From: Portulaca oleracea | Lineage: Eukaryota; Streptophyta; Magnoliopsida; Caryophyllales; Portulacaceae | Reading direction: 5' to 3' | NCBI GenBank assembly: GCA_029582165.1 | Contig: CM055870.1 | Location: forward strand, 3,311,332-3,375,331 | Length of the DNA: 64,000 nt | Part shown: piece by piece, positions 46,101-59,073 of the stretch | Position numbering within the stretch: the first letter of the stretch is position 1 | Layout: each line of letters begins with the position of its first letter | Translations under genes and position numbers: made by a program | The notes under the pieces: model-generated | Told to the model about the DNA's origin: nothing | The model's input: only the letters and a program-made list of their open reading frames with translations | Database searches by the model: none

Positions 46101-49100
46101 TCCAGTTTCCGCCTTCCCGCTGTCCTGCAGAAATAGTGAAATCTTTACATTACGTATGTGCCTGTATGTCAGCTTGGATCTTTTTCACGGTTTAGTAGTA
46201 AAGTCATACTTGAGCTGAAGATCCCTTCAAGGATTACTTTTATTTCTGCTGCTGATAGTTCTTTTAGATTAATGTATTGATTCAAATAGGTGGATTAGAA
46301 TCTACTGGTGCGTCTTTCGTACTAGTGGATTTTATTAATAATTATGATCGGTGGTCTGTCTTACTATTTATTGGCAGTTTACTTTTATGGGTATACTAAT
46401 GACAAAAAAAAGGATGGCAAAATAACTGGAGAGGTACTCTGTGGATGATAGCAAAATATCACACCCAGTGGAAACAGTATTATGCACACATGTTTATAAT
46501 CTGCTCTTTTTGCAGGTCAAGCAAGATGGATTTTTCCCAGCAGATATTCTCTTTCTTGCTAGTACAAATGTGGATGGCGTTTGTTATGTCGAGGTATGCA
46601 GAAGCTCTTTTCTAACCTGCTACCCTAAATTATTGTGATTGCCTTATTTTCTAAATTGGGCGGTCCAAACTTGTGGTCTAAAGTTAAGTGGCTTTCTAAT
46701 CTTGTTTACCGAACTCTAGTGCCTTGTTCCTCCACTGCGCATTTAAATCACTTCATTTTATTTTTCTTTTATTAGTACGAATTCAATCACAATCACGATT
46801 AAGCAATTTTAAATGGTAGGTTCGTGTTTTCGAAGGCACAAGAACAGAAATCCTTTATGTTATTAACAGAGGAGATCTTCTTGTGTGACCCTATGGCCTA
46901 TTTAAGTCATTAGTTGTTAAAAAGGCCCCCCTCCCTCTGTACATTTACATCTGTATTCTTGGTTGCAGACATCAAATTTAGATGGTGAGACAAATTTGAA
47001 GATTCGGAAAGCATTAGAGAAGACATGGGATTACTTGACTCCTGAGAAGGCCGCAGAATTCAAAGGTTCTTTTTTTGTCACTGTTATCGATCATGGCTGT
47101 TGTACCAGATATATTCCCATTTTAATATCTTTGACTTTTGTGTTGCATTACCTTTTCATTTGCTTAACCCATGGTAGACTTCAGTTTGCCTTGGAAGTAG
47201 GAAATCGAATTGCTTATTGGTATAAATCGATGCTTTCCTGTTTTCTTTTAGTCTTAGAAACCCAAAATTGGGCACAACTTAATAATGCAATAACCCTTTA
47301 AATGTTAGGGGTCCATTTGACTAAAAGCAAGGTTACCTCCATTTCTATTCTTTGCAAGACCTATTTAAGCAGGATGCCCATTGGCTGTGATGGTTATTGA
47401 TTTTCTGGGATCTATCATTCATGGGAGAGACTTCAGATTGGACTGTAATGATTCTGGAAGCCCATCTGTCTACCGCGTTTGCTCTTTAAACTTGACATAT
47501 GTCAGTAAATAACGTAAGAAGATAAAAGGGGATAAGTCTTGAAAGATAGCTGGTGGTGGAGCTATTGTTGAGATCTCATAATGCAGAAAACGAAGATTAA
47601 TGAAATTTTCCTATTTATTAATTTTATTTCTTTCTCTCTATTTTCCCCCAAAAGATCAACTTATAGTTGATTTCTAAATAGTTTGAAATTTGAATGCTTG
47701 AAAATAGAAAGCTTGCAGGATGAGAAATTTGGGTGGGTAAGAATAACTTTGGTGTTCTTATGCAAGTATTGCCATGCCATGTCAGCATGCAGAATAACTC
47801 AAAAAGAAATGGCGTAATTTTTTTCATAAGTAATTCAGTGAGAATACCAAAACGCAAATTCTATGAAGGCTGGGTTGGGGTAACGTTCACTGAATTTGAT
47901 GCATTTTAAAATTCTGCTTGGATAAAATGTATGTTGCGCATCTTCTGGCTTATACATTAGTGTAGGCTATGCTCTCATGATTGTCAGTGATCTAGTCGAA
48001 CTTGTGATTGTTGCTTTCCTGTTTGCTGATATATGGTTATCTGATAACTTTTATGCTCACTTACACAGGCGAAGTACAGTGTGAGCAGCCAAACAACTCA
48101 TTGTATACTTTCACTGGCAACCTCGTTATCGACAAGCAGACATTACCTCTCTCTCCGAATCAGCTTTTGCTGAGAGTACGGCACTTGATCTTTGCTCCTC
48201 GTTGTGTTTTTGTTTTCTATACGCTCTATTCCATTAACAATTCAATATGTCTACAATTTTTGTTGCTCCAGTCTCTGTGCAGTGGAGTTTAACTCTGACA
48301 CTTTTCTGTTTGATTTTGCCAAGGGTTGCAGTCTTAGAAATACTGAATACATTGTTGGAGTCGTGATATACACTGGGCATGAGACAAAGGTATGCCTTAA
48401 AGTTTTGTCTAATTCACTCTTGAATGCTTTCAGTTCATTGGGTTTTTGCTGCATGGCTGAGGATCTGGGTTCATTTGTTTACATTTCACTGGAATATCTT
48501 TCTCATATGGCAGTGTTCTACCTTGTGATGTGATACAAACTTGTCAAGAGTAGATTGTGCTGCATTTTTTTGTTCTTTCTTAAGCTGTGCATTCTCTTGG
48601 GTGTTTCTTATTCTTCTTAGCCTTTTCAACTTGCAGGTTATGATGAATTCGATGAATGTTCCTTCTAAGAGAAGCACCCTGGAAAGGAAACTTGACAAAC
48701 TTATTCTGACCCTATTTGCTACGTTGTTTATGATGTGCCTAATTGGTTCCATAGGCAGGTTGGATGAACTGGTTTCTTCTTGGTTATTCAAGTTCTTTAT
48801 TTTAAGTAATTTCTTCTGTACCTCCCAAACTTGTCCAATAATCTAATCCTTCTCTTGTGCTATTTCCCAGTGGTGTGTTCATAAACCGTAAGTATTTTTA
48901 CTTGGGACTTGAAGGAAAAGTAGATGACCGACAATTTGATCCAGGGAATAGATTTGTGGTATGATATATGCTGTGATATGAATTTATGATTCTCTTTCTT
49001 TCTTTCTGTATTCTTCAATGGCCCTTTTAACTTTTTGAATGGATTTTTGTAACTGTATTCCTCTTTGTCTATTGACCACCTCTGTCTTTCTTGCAGGTGA

Positions 49101-52100
49101 TTATCTTGACCATGTTTACACTGATCACTCTATTTTCGACTGTCATCCCGATTTCACTTTATGTTTCCATTGAGGTAATTTTGGTGTTCCTAAGAAATAG
49201 GCTGTCGTGATCATATGCATTTTGCCTGAGCCAATGCTTCTCTGTTATTTCAGGGTATCAAATTTATACAGTCGCTTAAGTTCATCAATAATGACTTGAA
49301 TATGTATCATGCTGAAACAAACACACCTGCACTGGCCAGAACATCAAATCTAAATGAGGAACTTGGACAGGTAGGCTTTAATAGCACAGTAGCCTCCAAA
49401 AGTTTTGGCATATTGTTCAGTTGATGAATGTGTTACATTAAGTTGCTTGCTGAAGATTCAGCTGGTCCTCTTTTCCTTTTTTTTATTATCAATACGTAGT
49501 TGCCAAATGATTGCTGATTGCCTAACTTTCTCATCATTGCTTTTCTAGGTGGAGTATATATTTTCTGATAAAACTGGGACCCTAACCCGGAACTTAATGG
49601 AGTTCTTCAAATGTTCAATTGGTGGTGTCGTCTATGGAACTGGTATTACTGAAGTGGAGAGGGGTGTGGCTGAACGAACTGGCGTTAAACTCCGAGAGGT
49701 AAGATCGTCATTCACCATAGTTGGAGACTACAAGGTATAGAATTGAATGTTTCCCGTTAAAATTTATTTCTGACTGTTTATTTCTCTTATAGGACCATAA
49801 GTCCGCAAATGCAGTTTTTGAAAAGGGCTTCAATTTTGATGATGTTCGGCTTATGCGTGGTGCATGGAGAAATGAGCCGAATCCCGAGATGTGCAAGGTG
49901 ATATAGCTATATAATAATCGTGAAAGAGTTTGATAACTTTAGTATTGTTGCTAGTATGTCATATCTACTAACTGTTCTTTCTCCGTTGAAAACATAATTG
50001 AGAAAAAGGCTTCTGTTGGATAACTTAGTTGGCGACGGATATTAGAAATAGCTGGGTTGTGTTTCACAAATTTTGTGTACATATGACGGAGAACACCCCA
50101 TTTGGGGAATTTAGAGGAAATTCATATAGTTTTATATGGTTAGTTGTGTATTTTTCCCAGAGAGAGGGATTGTTTTACAAATTTCAATGGTATTTGCTTT
50201 TTTTTTATGTCCTTTTGGTTATTCTTGTATGGCATTGAAGGGATTGAACTGTGTTGATAATGTTTTCTTTTCGGTTTCTTCCCCTTTATGTGGAATTAGG
50301 AATTCTTTAGGTGCCTGGCTATATGCCATACAGTGCTTCCTGAAGGTGAGGAGTCCCCTGAAAAGATTGTCTACCAAGCAGCATCTCCAGATGAAGCAGC
50401 CTTGGTCACTGCTGCAAAGAATTTCGGTTTTTTCTTCTACAGGTTTGTGAATGCTGCTCTTGCCCAAGAGTTTTTATTGCCCTATTTCTTTAAAGTTCAT
50501 TAGCTGACTGTGGACTCATCAATAAGTTTGCATTTGGTTTGAAAACTTTTTATGTCAATGTTTGTTTGTACAACCGTAACTTGTCTATCGTTTCCATCTG
50601 TTCATTATGCTCTCAGGCGTTCACCAACATCTATTTATGTGCGTGAGTCCAATGTTGAGAGGATGGGTAAAATTGACGATGTGACGTATGAAATTCTTAA
50701 TGTCCTGGAGTTTAATAGGTGAACCTACATTCTCTCAGTTTTACTTTTTCTGCCTTTGGTTTCAGAACACCGTTATTTTGTACTGCTAAGCTCACTTGAT
50801 GTGGTTGTTGAACAGTACAAGGAAGCGCCAGTCAGTTGTGTGCCGGTATCCTGATGGAAGGCTTGTTTTGTACTGTAAGGTAATAATTTTTGGCTTCGAT
50901 GGATGTATGCTTAGAACCTTGTTGGATCTGTCTGATATTTGTCTCACAGGGTGCTGATACCGTCATATATGAAAGGCTTAAAGAAGGGAATGATGATCTG
51001 AGGAGAGTGACTAGAGATCATTTGGAACAGTTTGGATCATCTGGGTTGCGCACACTTTGCCTCGCATATAGGGATTTGAGCCAAGATATGTATGAAGCAT
51101 GGAATGAGAAGTATATTCATGCAAAAGCTTCTCTACGGGACCGTGAAAAAAAGTTAGATGAGGTATTCCTTTCTCTATGAAGCTCTTACCTGGTTAATGT
51201 TGAGTTGTGCCGCATATAGGCAGGTTGACTAACAGTTAATCAGACAGCTTGTCCCTTCAAGATAGCTTTTGTTTGAATATTCTGTTGAAAACAAGCTTAC
51301 ATTTTAACTTGCTCGGTATGACTTGCATCTTGTTTATTTTGTGTCAGTATGTGATTGCTCGTGTTTGAATTTTACAGGTGGCTGAACTTATAGAAAAGGA
51401 TCTTATTTTAATTGGCGCCACTGCTATCGAAGACAAGCTACAAGAGGGGGTGCCTGCTTGCATTGAGACCCTACAACGAGCTGGAATCAAGATATGGGTG
51501 CTCACAGGGGATAAAATAGAAACTGCCATCAATATTGCTTATGGTTAGTGTTTTGCTCGGTTTTCCTGCGGTGTCTTGAGGGTATGATATTTCCTAAACT
51601 GACTCGTGCATTGTTTACATGATGAAGCATGCAACTTGATCAACAATGACATGAAGCAGTTCATAATAAGTTCAGAAACGGACGATATCAGAGAAGTTGA
51701 AGAGAGAGTAAGTTTTGGCAATGCTACACTTAAATCCGTTAGCTTGTCTCTTTCATGCAGTTGATCTCAATCTCGTAACTAAGAATCTTACAAGGGACAT
51801 TGTCATTGTGGCAGGGTGACCCAGTTGAAATTGCAAGGTTCATCAAAGAAGCTGTTAGAAAACAGCTGACAAAGTGCATTGAGGAAGCTGAGCGACTTCT
51901 TAGTACCATTACTGGACCCAGCCTAGCACTTGTAATAGATGGCAAGTGTCTGATGTATGCACTGGATCTCAGTCTGCGAGGAATGCTTCTCAATTTGAGC
52001 TTGAATTGTAAATCAGTAGTCTGTTGTCGCGTTTCACCTCTTCAGAAAGCACAGGTGAGGTTTTTGCAATGGTGGATGATCCTAAGTTCCTAACATATAA

Positions 52101-53865
52101 ATAATGCATGCCATATAGATGTCTATTGCTTATTGATAATAAATCCCTAGATGAATCGGATAACATCATCATATTACTCTTGATTGACACAATTCAAGCT
52201 CATATTCAGGTAACAAGCATGGTGAAGAAGGGTGCCAAAAAGATAACCCTGAGTATCGGCGATGGAGCAAATGATGTCAGTATGATTCAAGCTGCCCACG
52301 TTGGTGTTGGCATCAGCGGTCTGGAAGGCATGCAAGCAGTCATGGCTAGTGATTTTGCAATTGCACAGTTTCGCTATCTCACAGATTTGCTGCTTGTGCA
52401 TGGCCGATGGTCCTACATAAGAATATCCAAGGTAAATACAAAACTACCTTCACAAATTCTCATACTAATTATACCTAAACATGTCTCACTCACCGTGTTC
52501 TTTCGTTGCAGGTTGTCTTATATTTCTTCTACAAGAATCTGACTTTCACACTTACTCAATTTTGGTTCACCCTTCAAGCCGGGTTTTCCGGCCAGAGATA
52601 TTATGATGATTGGTTTCAAGCATTCTACAATGTCTTTTTCACTTCCCTACCGGTGCTCATGCTTGGACTTTTCGACAAGGTTCTTCTTCCCAACCAATCA
52701 TATACATTATGCAGTGTACAACTCAAGACTATGCATTTACACTCCATTCCTTGTCTTTTAATCCAGGATGTTAGTGCTTCTCTTTCGAAGAAGTATCCTC
52801 AGCTGTACATGGAAGGACTGAGAAATGTGTACTTTAAGTGGAGGGTTGTAGCAGTTTGGGCCTTCTTTTCCATCTATCAGTCACTCATCTTCTTTTACTT
52901 TGTGACAACGTCGGGTTCGAGCCCTCAAACCTCGTCTGGGAAGATGTTTGGTTTGTGGGATATCAGCACGATGGCCTTCACTTGTGTCGTTGTCACTGTC
53001 AACCTGCGCCTTCTCTTGAGCTGTAACAGCATTACAAAGTGGCATCATATAAGCGTGTGGGGAAGCATCATCGCTTGGTTCCTTTTCATCTTTGGTTATT
53101 CTGGTATTATGACTCCTCACGATCGCCAGGTCAGTTTGTCTTCCTAATACTGATCAATATTGAACATGCCTTTAAAAATTAGTCTTTGGAAAATGGAAAT
53201 TATCCATATCCTTCTATGTAAATTTACATTAATTATCTAACTTGACCACTAAATTTATGAATAAAAATCGCTTTCGCTGAACATGGCTGAATAACGTGGC
53301 TGCTGCTAGTACTTATGCGCGACTGTGACACCTTTCCCTTTTGCAGGAAAACATCTTCTTCGTGATATTCATCTTAATGAGTACTCCATATTTCTATCTA
53401 GCCGTAGTTCTCGTCCCTGCATCTGCTCTCATTTTCGACTTCCTCTACCAAGGGTAAGTCTACTTTTGCTTAACCATCATCTACATTTACAATTTAGTCT
53501 CTCACCATCATAAAAAACGTTAACCCGGACTGAATGAATGGGGGTTATGATTCTTCAGGATTCAGAGATGGTTTTTCCCGTACGATTACCAGATCATACA
53601 AGAGAAACACCGGGACGAGCCAGAAGAAAACCAGAGGATACAGTTGCTGGACACACAGGGCCATCTCTCCCCAGAAGAAGCCAGGACGTACGCACTGTCC
53701 CAACTTCCGGGACAAAGATCGAGGCATTCTGGGTTTGCATTCGATTCACCAGCGTACGAGTCGTTCTTCGCAGCACAGGCTGGTGTATTTGCCCCACAGA
53801 AGCCCTGGGACGTCGCCAAACGAGCCAGCACCAGAAGGTCCAAGTCTAAGTCACCCAAGAATTGA
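43121..53865 (+). CDS. ALA3: P4-type phospholipid-transporting ATPase ALA3 (flippase), 27 exons
   Basis: The enzyme uses ATP to flip phospholipids to the cytosolic leaflet, working with an ALIS/CDC50 subunit in the Golgi/trans-Golgi. Exon starts: 43121, 45284, 45463, 45658, 45919, 46516, 46969, 48069, 48324, 48637, 48871, 49097, 49254, 49549, 49793, 50300, 50617, 50816, 50950, 51378, 51628, 51815, 52210, 52512, 52767, 53347, 53559. All phases agree and give 1209 residues (Arabidopsis ALA3, 1213 as I recall). Motifs seen: the actuator DGET at 180-183, PISL in the fourth membrane helix at 353-356, the phosphorylated Asp407 in DKTGTLT, KGAD in the nucleotide domain, and GDGAND at 838-843. The paired helices after GDGAND and the C-terminal tail [14 protein letters not shown] are also ALA3-like. 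The frame upstream of 43121 has no ATG, only TTG. No break found. Confidence 0.96.
45875..45892 (+). repeat. C18 homopolymer in ALA3 intron 4
   Basis: An uninterrupted run of 18 C lies 27 nt upstream of the exon 5 acceptor, within its pyrimidine-rich region. Run length may be inexact because of sequencing. Confidence 0.8.
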
Positions 53866-54492
53866 TCAAGTTTTTATTCTCATCCTTTTTTTTACCTTGC
53901 TAATTTAAGCTGTACAAAGTAAGGAGGAACAAGTGCATCATCCCTTCTTTCTTTTTTTTTTTTTTTTTGTGTTTTTTTTCAAGGAAAAGAACTGGTAGGA
54001 GATTGTGTGTAGGAGTAAGTAATGTGATGTGTTTATATATTTTAGTGAAGGGTCACATTTTTGACTTAGCTTATTTTTCAGATACAAGGTTGGGTTGGGA
54101 GAGTATGAGGGATTATTATTGGATTTTGTAAAAACTTTTGTAAAATTACACGAAAAGTTCCCAGGAGTGAAGGTGGTAGAATTTGGTGGTGAGTTTTTGC
54201 AAATAATCATGCACACTAAAAGTTCATTTTGTTTCTTTGATTTTTGGTTTTCTCAATATGAATGTTTTCTGATTACATTTCACTCCAACACTAGCTACAG
54301 ACTTACAGTGGCTTCCAAGAGTTCCAGATCCGATTATATAGGGTGAATGTTTTGTACTTTTGTTTACTATAAAAGTACTGTTTTATTGTTACTATTCTTT
54401 TTTTTTTTTTTTGAGGGGGCAACGAATATTCTGGTTATTGGGTACCTTTTCTTTTAACACAGTGTAAATAGGATTGTTTAATAAGCCTTTAT
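53866..54492. other. 3' region of ALA3 and spacer
   Basis: Probably the ALA3 3' untranslated region and polyadenylation zone. Contains T-rich tracts at 53947-53970 and 54398-54412. No gene seen. Confidence 0.5.
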
Positions 54493-54722
54493 GGGGTGTT
54501 TAGCTACCCAATTTTTTTTTTAGCTTTTAGCTTTTTGACCAAGGTCAAAAGGCTACTTGAGGTGTTTGGTAAGTAGCTTTTTGAACCCAATAAGCTAGTT
54601 TTCAAAAAGCTACTTGATGAAACTTTTTGGAATAGTTTTTCACAAAAAACTACTTTACCAAACATTTTTCTCCGCAGCTTCAAACAAATTTATCACTAAT
54701 AAACAATTGCCAAACAGGGCCT
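54493..54722. mobile_element. hairpin-rich short transposon (MITE-like)
   Basis: Starts GGGGTGTTTAGCTACC, ends GCCAAACAGGGCC, and contains several complementary AAAGCTACTT/AAGTAGCTTT segments that would fold into a long hairpin. Superfamily uncertain. Confidence 0.45.
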
Positions 54723-54761
54723 ATCTCAAAAGCAACTTTACAAGTTGGGAAGTGTAACATG

Positions 54762-54993
54762 CTACCTTAATTCATCAGAAAAAGTTTGTCAATTTGACTA
54801 AGTTTTAATTAAGTTTTAATTAAGTTTTGATTGTTGATTACTCATAGATTACAATAAACTACAATATGAAATTACAACCATTAGAAAGATATCTTACTGG
54901 AATCACAATGGTACTAATTTTATATTATAATTTATGAGTAATCAACGATCAAAACTTTAGTTAAATTGACAACATTTTAGGACGGAGGTAGTA
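54762..54993. mobile_element. Stowaway-like MITE
   Basis: Left end CTACCTTAATTC...TTGTCAATTTGACTAA and right end TTAAATTGACAAC...GGACGGAGGTAG are imperfect inverted repeats of about 40 bp. The right end has the Stowaway-type CTACCTCCGTCC terminus when read on the minus strand. About 230 bp, no coding capacity. Confidence 0.65.
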
Positions 54994-57018
54994 TCAAACA
55001 AAGTAAATCAAATCTACAATTTTCACTTAAGGGGGATTATATATTATTTAATTATTTATTTTTGCTTCTACCAAGAGTTGAATCCTGGTTGGGAATTTGG
55101 AAAATGAGAGTGACTACCAATTTGACAACACTTACATAAATCTATCGGACCACCACATGTATTGAAATAAGTCAATTTTTTACATGATAAATTTGTATAA
55201 AATATTGATAATTTTAAAAATATTGATGAATTTTACATTAATATTGATATAATTATGATGAACTTTATAATAACTATTGAGCACCTTGGAGGAGGTATCT
55301 AACTCCAAGGTGTTCCATATAACCATTGTCAATCATCTTTACATTCATTAAAAAAAGTCAAATGAAAATATATATCTTACTTCAAATTTGTGATAAAAAA
55401 TGATCTTACACAAAGTATTAATTAAACTACCAAAAGTAAAATTAGGGGAAAAAAAAAGTCTTATAAATCACTCCCAGATTCTGATGACAACTTCACTATG
55501 TTGGCAACATCTTACTTTTGTTACAAAAGTAAATCTGTAGATTATAATAAGTAAAATTAGTATTAATAATCTCTCACAACATTGAGTTAACTCAAGTTAA
55601 GGATTTAATAAACACAGCAGCCATAAGAACTAACGTTATGTTGGATCTTGACAAGTTTTCCTTTACGAGTATAATAATCTTGACCAAATCTTCTCCATCC
55701 CCATATAAAGGGAAATATTAAAGGTATCAAATAAATAAAGTGACTCATATTTGACCTTTTTTTTTTTTTTTTGTTTGCTGCTAATTAACAACGTTGAAAA
55801 ACCTTCAACTTGAGACTTGAGTAGCTTCCAATTTATATGAGTTACTTAGATGACGTATGCACTTAAAGCTGGAGAAGAATCAAAGTAGGGGGGAAAATTG
55901 CAAAAAGAAAAAGAAAAGTCATCAAATTTGCCTCATAATTATTAAGCAAAAGAAGAAATGTGTATGAATTATGTTAATTGGTATTTTTAAGTGATTGACT
56001 CTGAATATATTTTGATTAAGAAAATTCAAAGACCAGATTGTATTTTTCTTTAAGTTACAGAGAATAACTTAATGTTGATAAAATGGTGATCATATATTGT
56101 TCATAAGTATTAGAAATATTATTTAGAATTCGTATTAATGCCAGTGTTTATTAGTTAGATGTGGATTGATTAATGTTAATAAAAAATGAACAGGGCAATA
56201 AATAATTATAAGTTGAAAGGAATAATTAAGCCCTTAAATTATTTCTCTTTATCTTATATAAATTTGAAATGAACCAAATGTAGAAGAAAAGAAAGGCGTT
56301 TATATTGTTGAGGAGTGGAATACAATCAAGTCGAAGCTCCGGGCTATCAATCTCAAGAAGTTCGGGAATAGTGGCTAACCCTAGAGGAATGAAGTCGAGG
56401 AATGAAGTCAAGGAATGCGTTGAAGAAAGGGAACACAAGCAGTGTCAGTTTTTGTTATTTCCTACGTGCACAAACGGTGTTGATAACATGATAGTGTCGA
56501 TTGTTACATGCACGAGATATATTGGCAAATAGGAGGTGCAAAAAACCTGAAATAGCTCAACTCGGATTGTGTTGATACCTACTTCAGTACTCTATGACTC
56601 TTAAATAAACCAAGTGAATTCTAATTGTAATATCATTTCCAAGATATATGCTAGATAAATCTTCATATCATCTAATGTTTCTACTTTATAACTAAACATC
56701 CTTTTGTGAAGGAGAATATTTGGTTGATTTTAGTAAAGTGTATAAGATCTTCTCCATGCCAAAACATAAATAAAACAAAAGGACATGTTTGATCTCCTGA
56801 TACAAAAGCAACGCATATACTTTCAACTTTTGTGATTGAGGCTGAGCCAAATGAAATAATTCCTCCAAATCTTTGGCAAAGGCTACCCTTAATTTCAAAA
56901 GTATTTTCTTTTTTCAAAAAAGAAATCATATATAAAGCATCTCTGATTGTCTGTAAAGAATGAAAAGATGCATTTAGATTAGCTCTAAACTTTTAATAAA
57001 CAAATGGAGATATATGCT
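54994..57018. other. AT-rich spacer with no gene seen
   Basis: Contains T-rich and A-rich tracts and an imperfect tandem AGGAATGAAGTC(G/A)AGG at about 56383-56416. No frame with family resemblance. Confidence 0.5.
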
Positions 57019-57182
57019 CCCTGTTCTTTAGATTGAATAAATTGAGATTTGGATTGGATTAGATTTGATTGGATAAGTTATAATGTTTTTTTGAGAATTA
57101 TGTTTTTAGATATTATTTTTTTTTGGAAACTGTGTAAGGTTTGGATTGGATTGAAAAAAGTTATCAATCTAAAGAACAGAGG
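57019..57182. mobile_element. CCTGTTCTTT-family MITE
   Basis: Left end CTCCCTGTTCTTTAGATTGA and right end TATCAATCTAAAGAACAGAGG are near-perfect inverted repeats of about 20 bp. Interior has GAGAATTATGTTTTTAGA as in the sister copy at 57449. About 164 bp. Confidence 0.75.
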
Positions 57183-57448
57183 TAAAATTTCTGGTTCACA
57201 TGCTGAGGTCACCGCCTTTACTCTTTTTTCTATGACCTTTTCAAATATGTTTAACTACAATCAACATAATGTACAATATATATATTACTAATTAGCATTT
57301 TAATAACTAAAGCCGTTTAAAATTACAGACAAAAAAAATTACAAAAGCATCTCTGATTGAGGCAAAGTGATCACTTATATGTGTGGATCTTGCCACTTTT
57401 GATAGTGGTATTTACAGTGTGAATATGTCTTTATTGTATCGTGTAATT

Positions 57449-57630
57449 GAACCTGTTCTTTGGATTGGATAAAATAAGATTTGAATGGATTCGATTGGAT
57501 TGGATTTGATCGGATTGGATTCTTTTGGGGAATTGTGTTTTTAGAGAGGGTGTTTTTTTGGAGAATTCTGTAAAATTTGGATTGGATTGAATTGAATTGG
57601 AAAGAGTTACCAATCTAAATAACGGGGTCT
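57449..57630. mobile_element. CCTGTTCTTT-family MITE
   Basis: Left end GAACCTGTTCTTTGGATTGG and right end CCAATCTAAATAACGGGGTC are imperfect inverted repeats. Interior GGGAATTGTGTTTTTAGAGA matches the 57019 copy. About 182 bp. Confidence 0.75.
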
Positions 57631-57778
57631 CATTTTATAGATCTTCGAACATCTTTTTTTAAAAACAAAAAAGGCAAGTGATGTAAGAAGTTCGACATCT
57701 CTTTATATGAGAGAATGTCCATGCAACCCGATCTACGTGCAATATTTGTTAGGGTAATTATAAAAGCATATTAATTGG

Positions 57779-58025
57779 GTCATGTTCTTTTGTGTGACGA
57801 TGATGTGGTGCGATGCGGTGAAATCATTGAAAAGTGTTGTGAAGTATGGTGAGATTTGTGATAAGTGGGGAGAGACAATGTGAAAATAGAAGAAAAAAGT
57901 GATGAAAGATAAAAGTAAAGAGATCTATTAATAATGATTGTGGTAAAGTGTGGAAGAATTAATATTGAGTAGTATAGTGAGTTGTGATATCACACCACAC
58001 CGCACCGCACCCGTGTAAATGACTT
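57779..58025. mobile_element. TGTTCTTTTGTG-type MITE
   Basis: Left end GTCATGTTCTTTTGTGTGAC followed by GGTGCGATGCGGTG. Right end CACACCGCACCGCACCCGTG followed by TAAATGAC. The two form imperfect inverted repeats of about 40 bp. About 245 bp, no coding capacity. Confidence 0.6.
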
Positions 58026-58582
58026 CTAGTGAATTCAGGTGATTTTGAGAGCTTCTGGCCTATCATTTGGAATGCTAAAATTGTCCTTAAGGCTAAACAT
58101 TTCTAATGGAAATTTGGCACATATATTCTCCCTACAAAATCTCTATTGTTACATAAACATTTATTAACCCGTAATACTTGTCCAATGTGCTCCAAAGATC
58201 CATAATGTGACTAATATATTCATACAAGAAAGAGGGTTGGGTAGGGCTCGGAGTGGTTCGGAGGTTGAATAAAATGGACTCTATTCTAGTGAGTTGATCT
58301 TGGTTGCAGACAATATATACTGGTCAGGTAGCTTTTTCAACTTTCATAGTTGGTCGACTTATAAGACAAGTGATAATATATACTGTCGGGAAGTGAACAA
58401 GTTTGGCAAAGGATCTGTCCTAGATAAATTCTACCTCATGTATGTTCTATGTGGTGAATGATTAGTACTTTGTGCTCTCTTCCCTCCAAACATTAAAAAA
58501 AAAAAAAACAAACAAACTTGCCAACTGCAAAATGCAAACCAAGGCTTGTTCAAATGTAATTTGATCGAGTATTGAACAATTA

Positions 58583-59073
58583 AGGCCTTGTTATTTAGAG
58601 TGGTGAGTTAGGTTTATCTTTGTCTGATCTTACTTTATATTATTTATATGATTCCCTTAAAAACACTCAAACCAAAGTCAAAACTTTAATTATAAAATAC
58701 CTTTATCACATCACTAACTTACCTAATACAAATTTTATCCTTAACTTTCCTTTCCTTTCCTTTCCTTGTCAAATCTAAGGGTGCGTTTGGTAAGATTCTT
58801 AGGAAAACTTTTTCCGGGGAAAAGTTTCCCTAAAAAGTTTTCCATTGGAAATATTTCCCCGGGAAAATTTCCCTTAACCCCCCTAAGGGAAATTTTCCCT
58901 ATAAAAACATTGCAAATGGTGGGCCCCCTTGTAAAAACTTTCCCGATGTCAATGTATTACCAAATATGGGAAAAATAAGTCAACTCGAGAAAATTGACCA
59001 TTTCCCCGGAGTTTTTGACTAAACAAACGCACTCTAACTTGATCCTAATTAACACTCTAAAGAACAGGGCCTA
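58583..59073. mobile_element. CCTGTTCTTT-family MITE interrupted by a nested element
   Basis: Left end AAGGCCTTGTTATTTAGAGTG and right end CACTCTAAAGAACAGGGCCT are inverted repeats with two or three mismatches. The 490-bp length is explained by a second transposon inserted inside (58779-59034). A TTTCC microsatellite (58747-58768) lies just before the nested insertion. Confidence 0.75.
58779..59034. mobile_element. Tourist-like PIF/Harbinger MITE, nested
   Basis: Starts GGGTGCGTTTGG, ends CAAACGCACTC, and is flanked by TAA on both sides (58776-58778 and 59035-59037), the 3-bp target typical of PIF/Harbinger. Interior is full of GGGGAAAATTTCCC-like palindromes. Related to 8094-8303. Confidence 0.78.
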
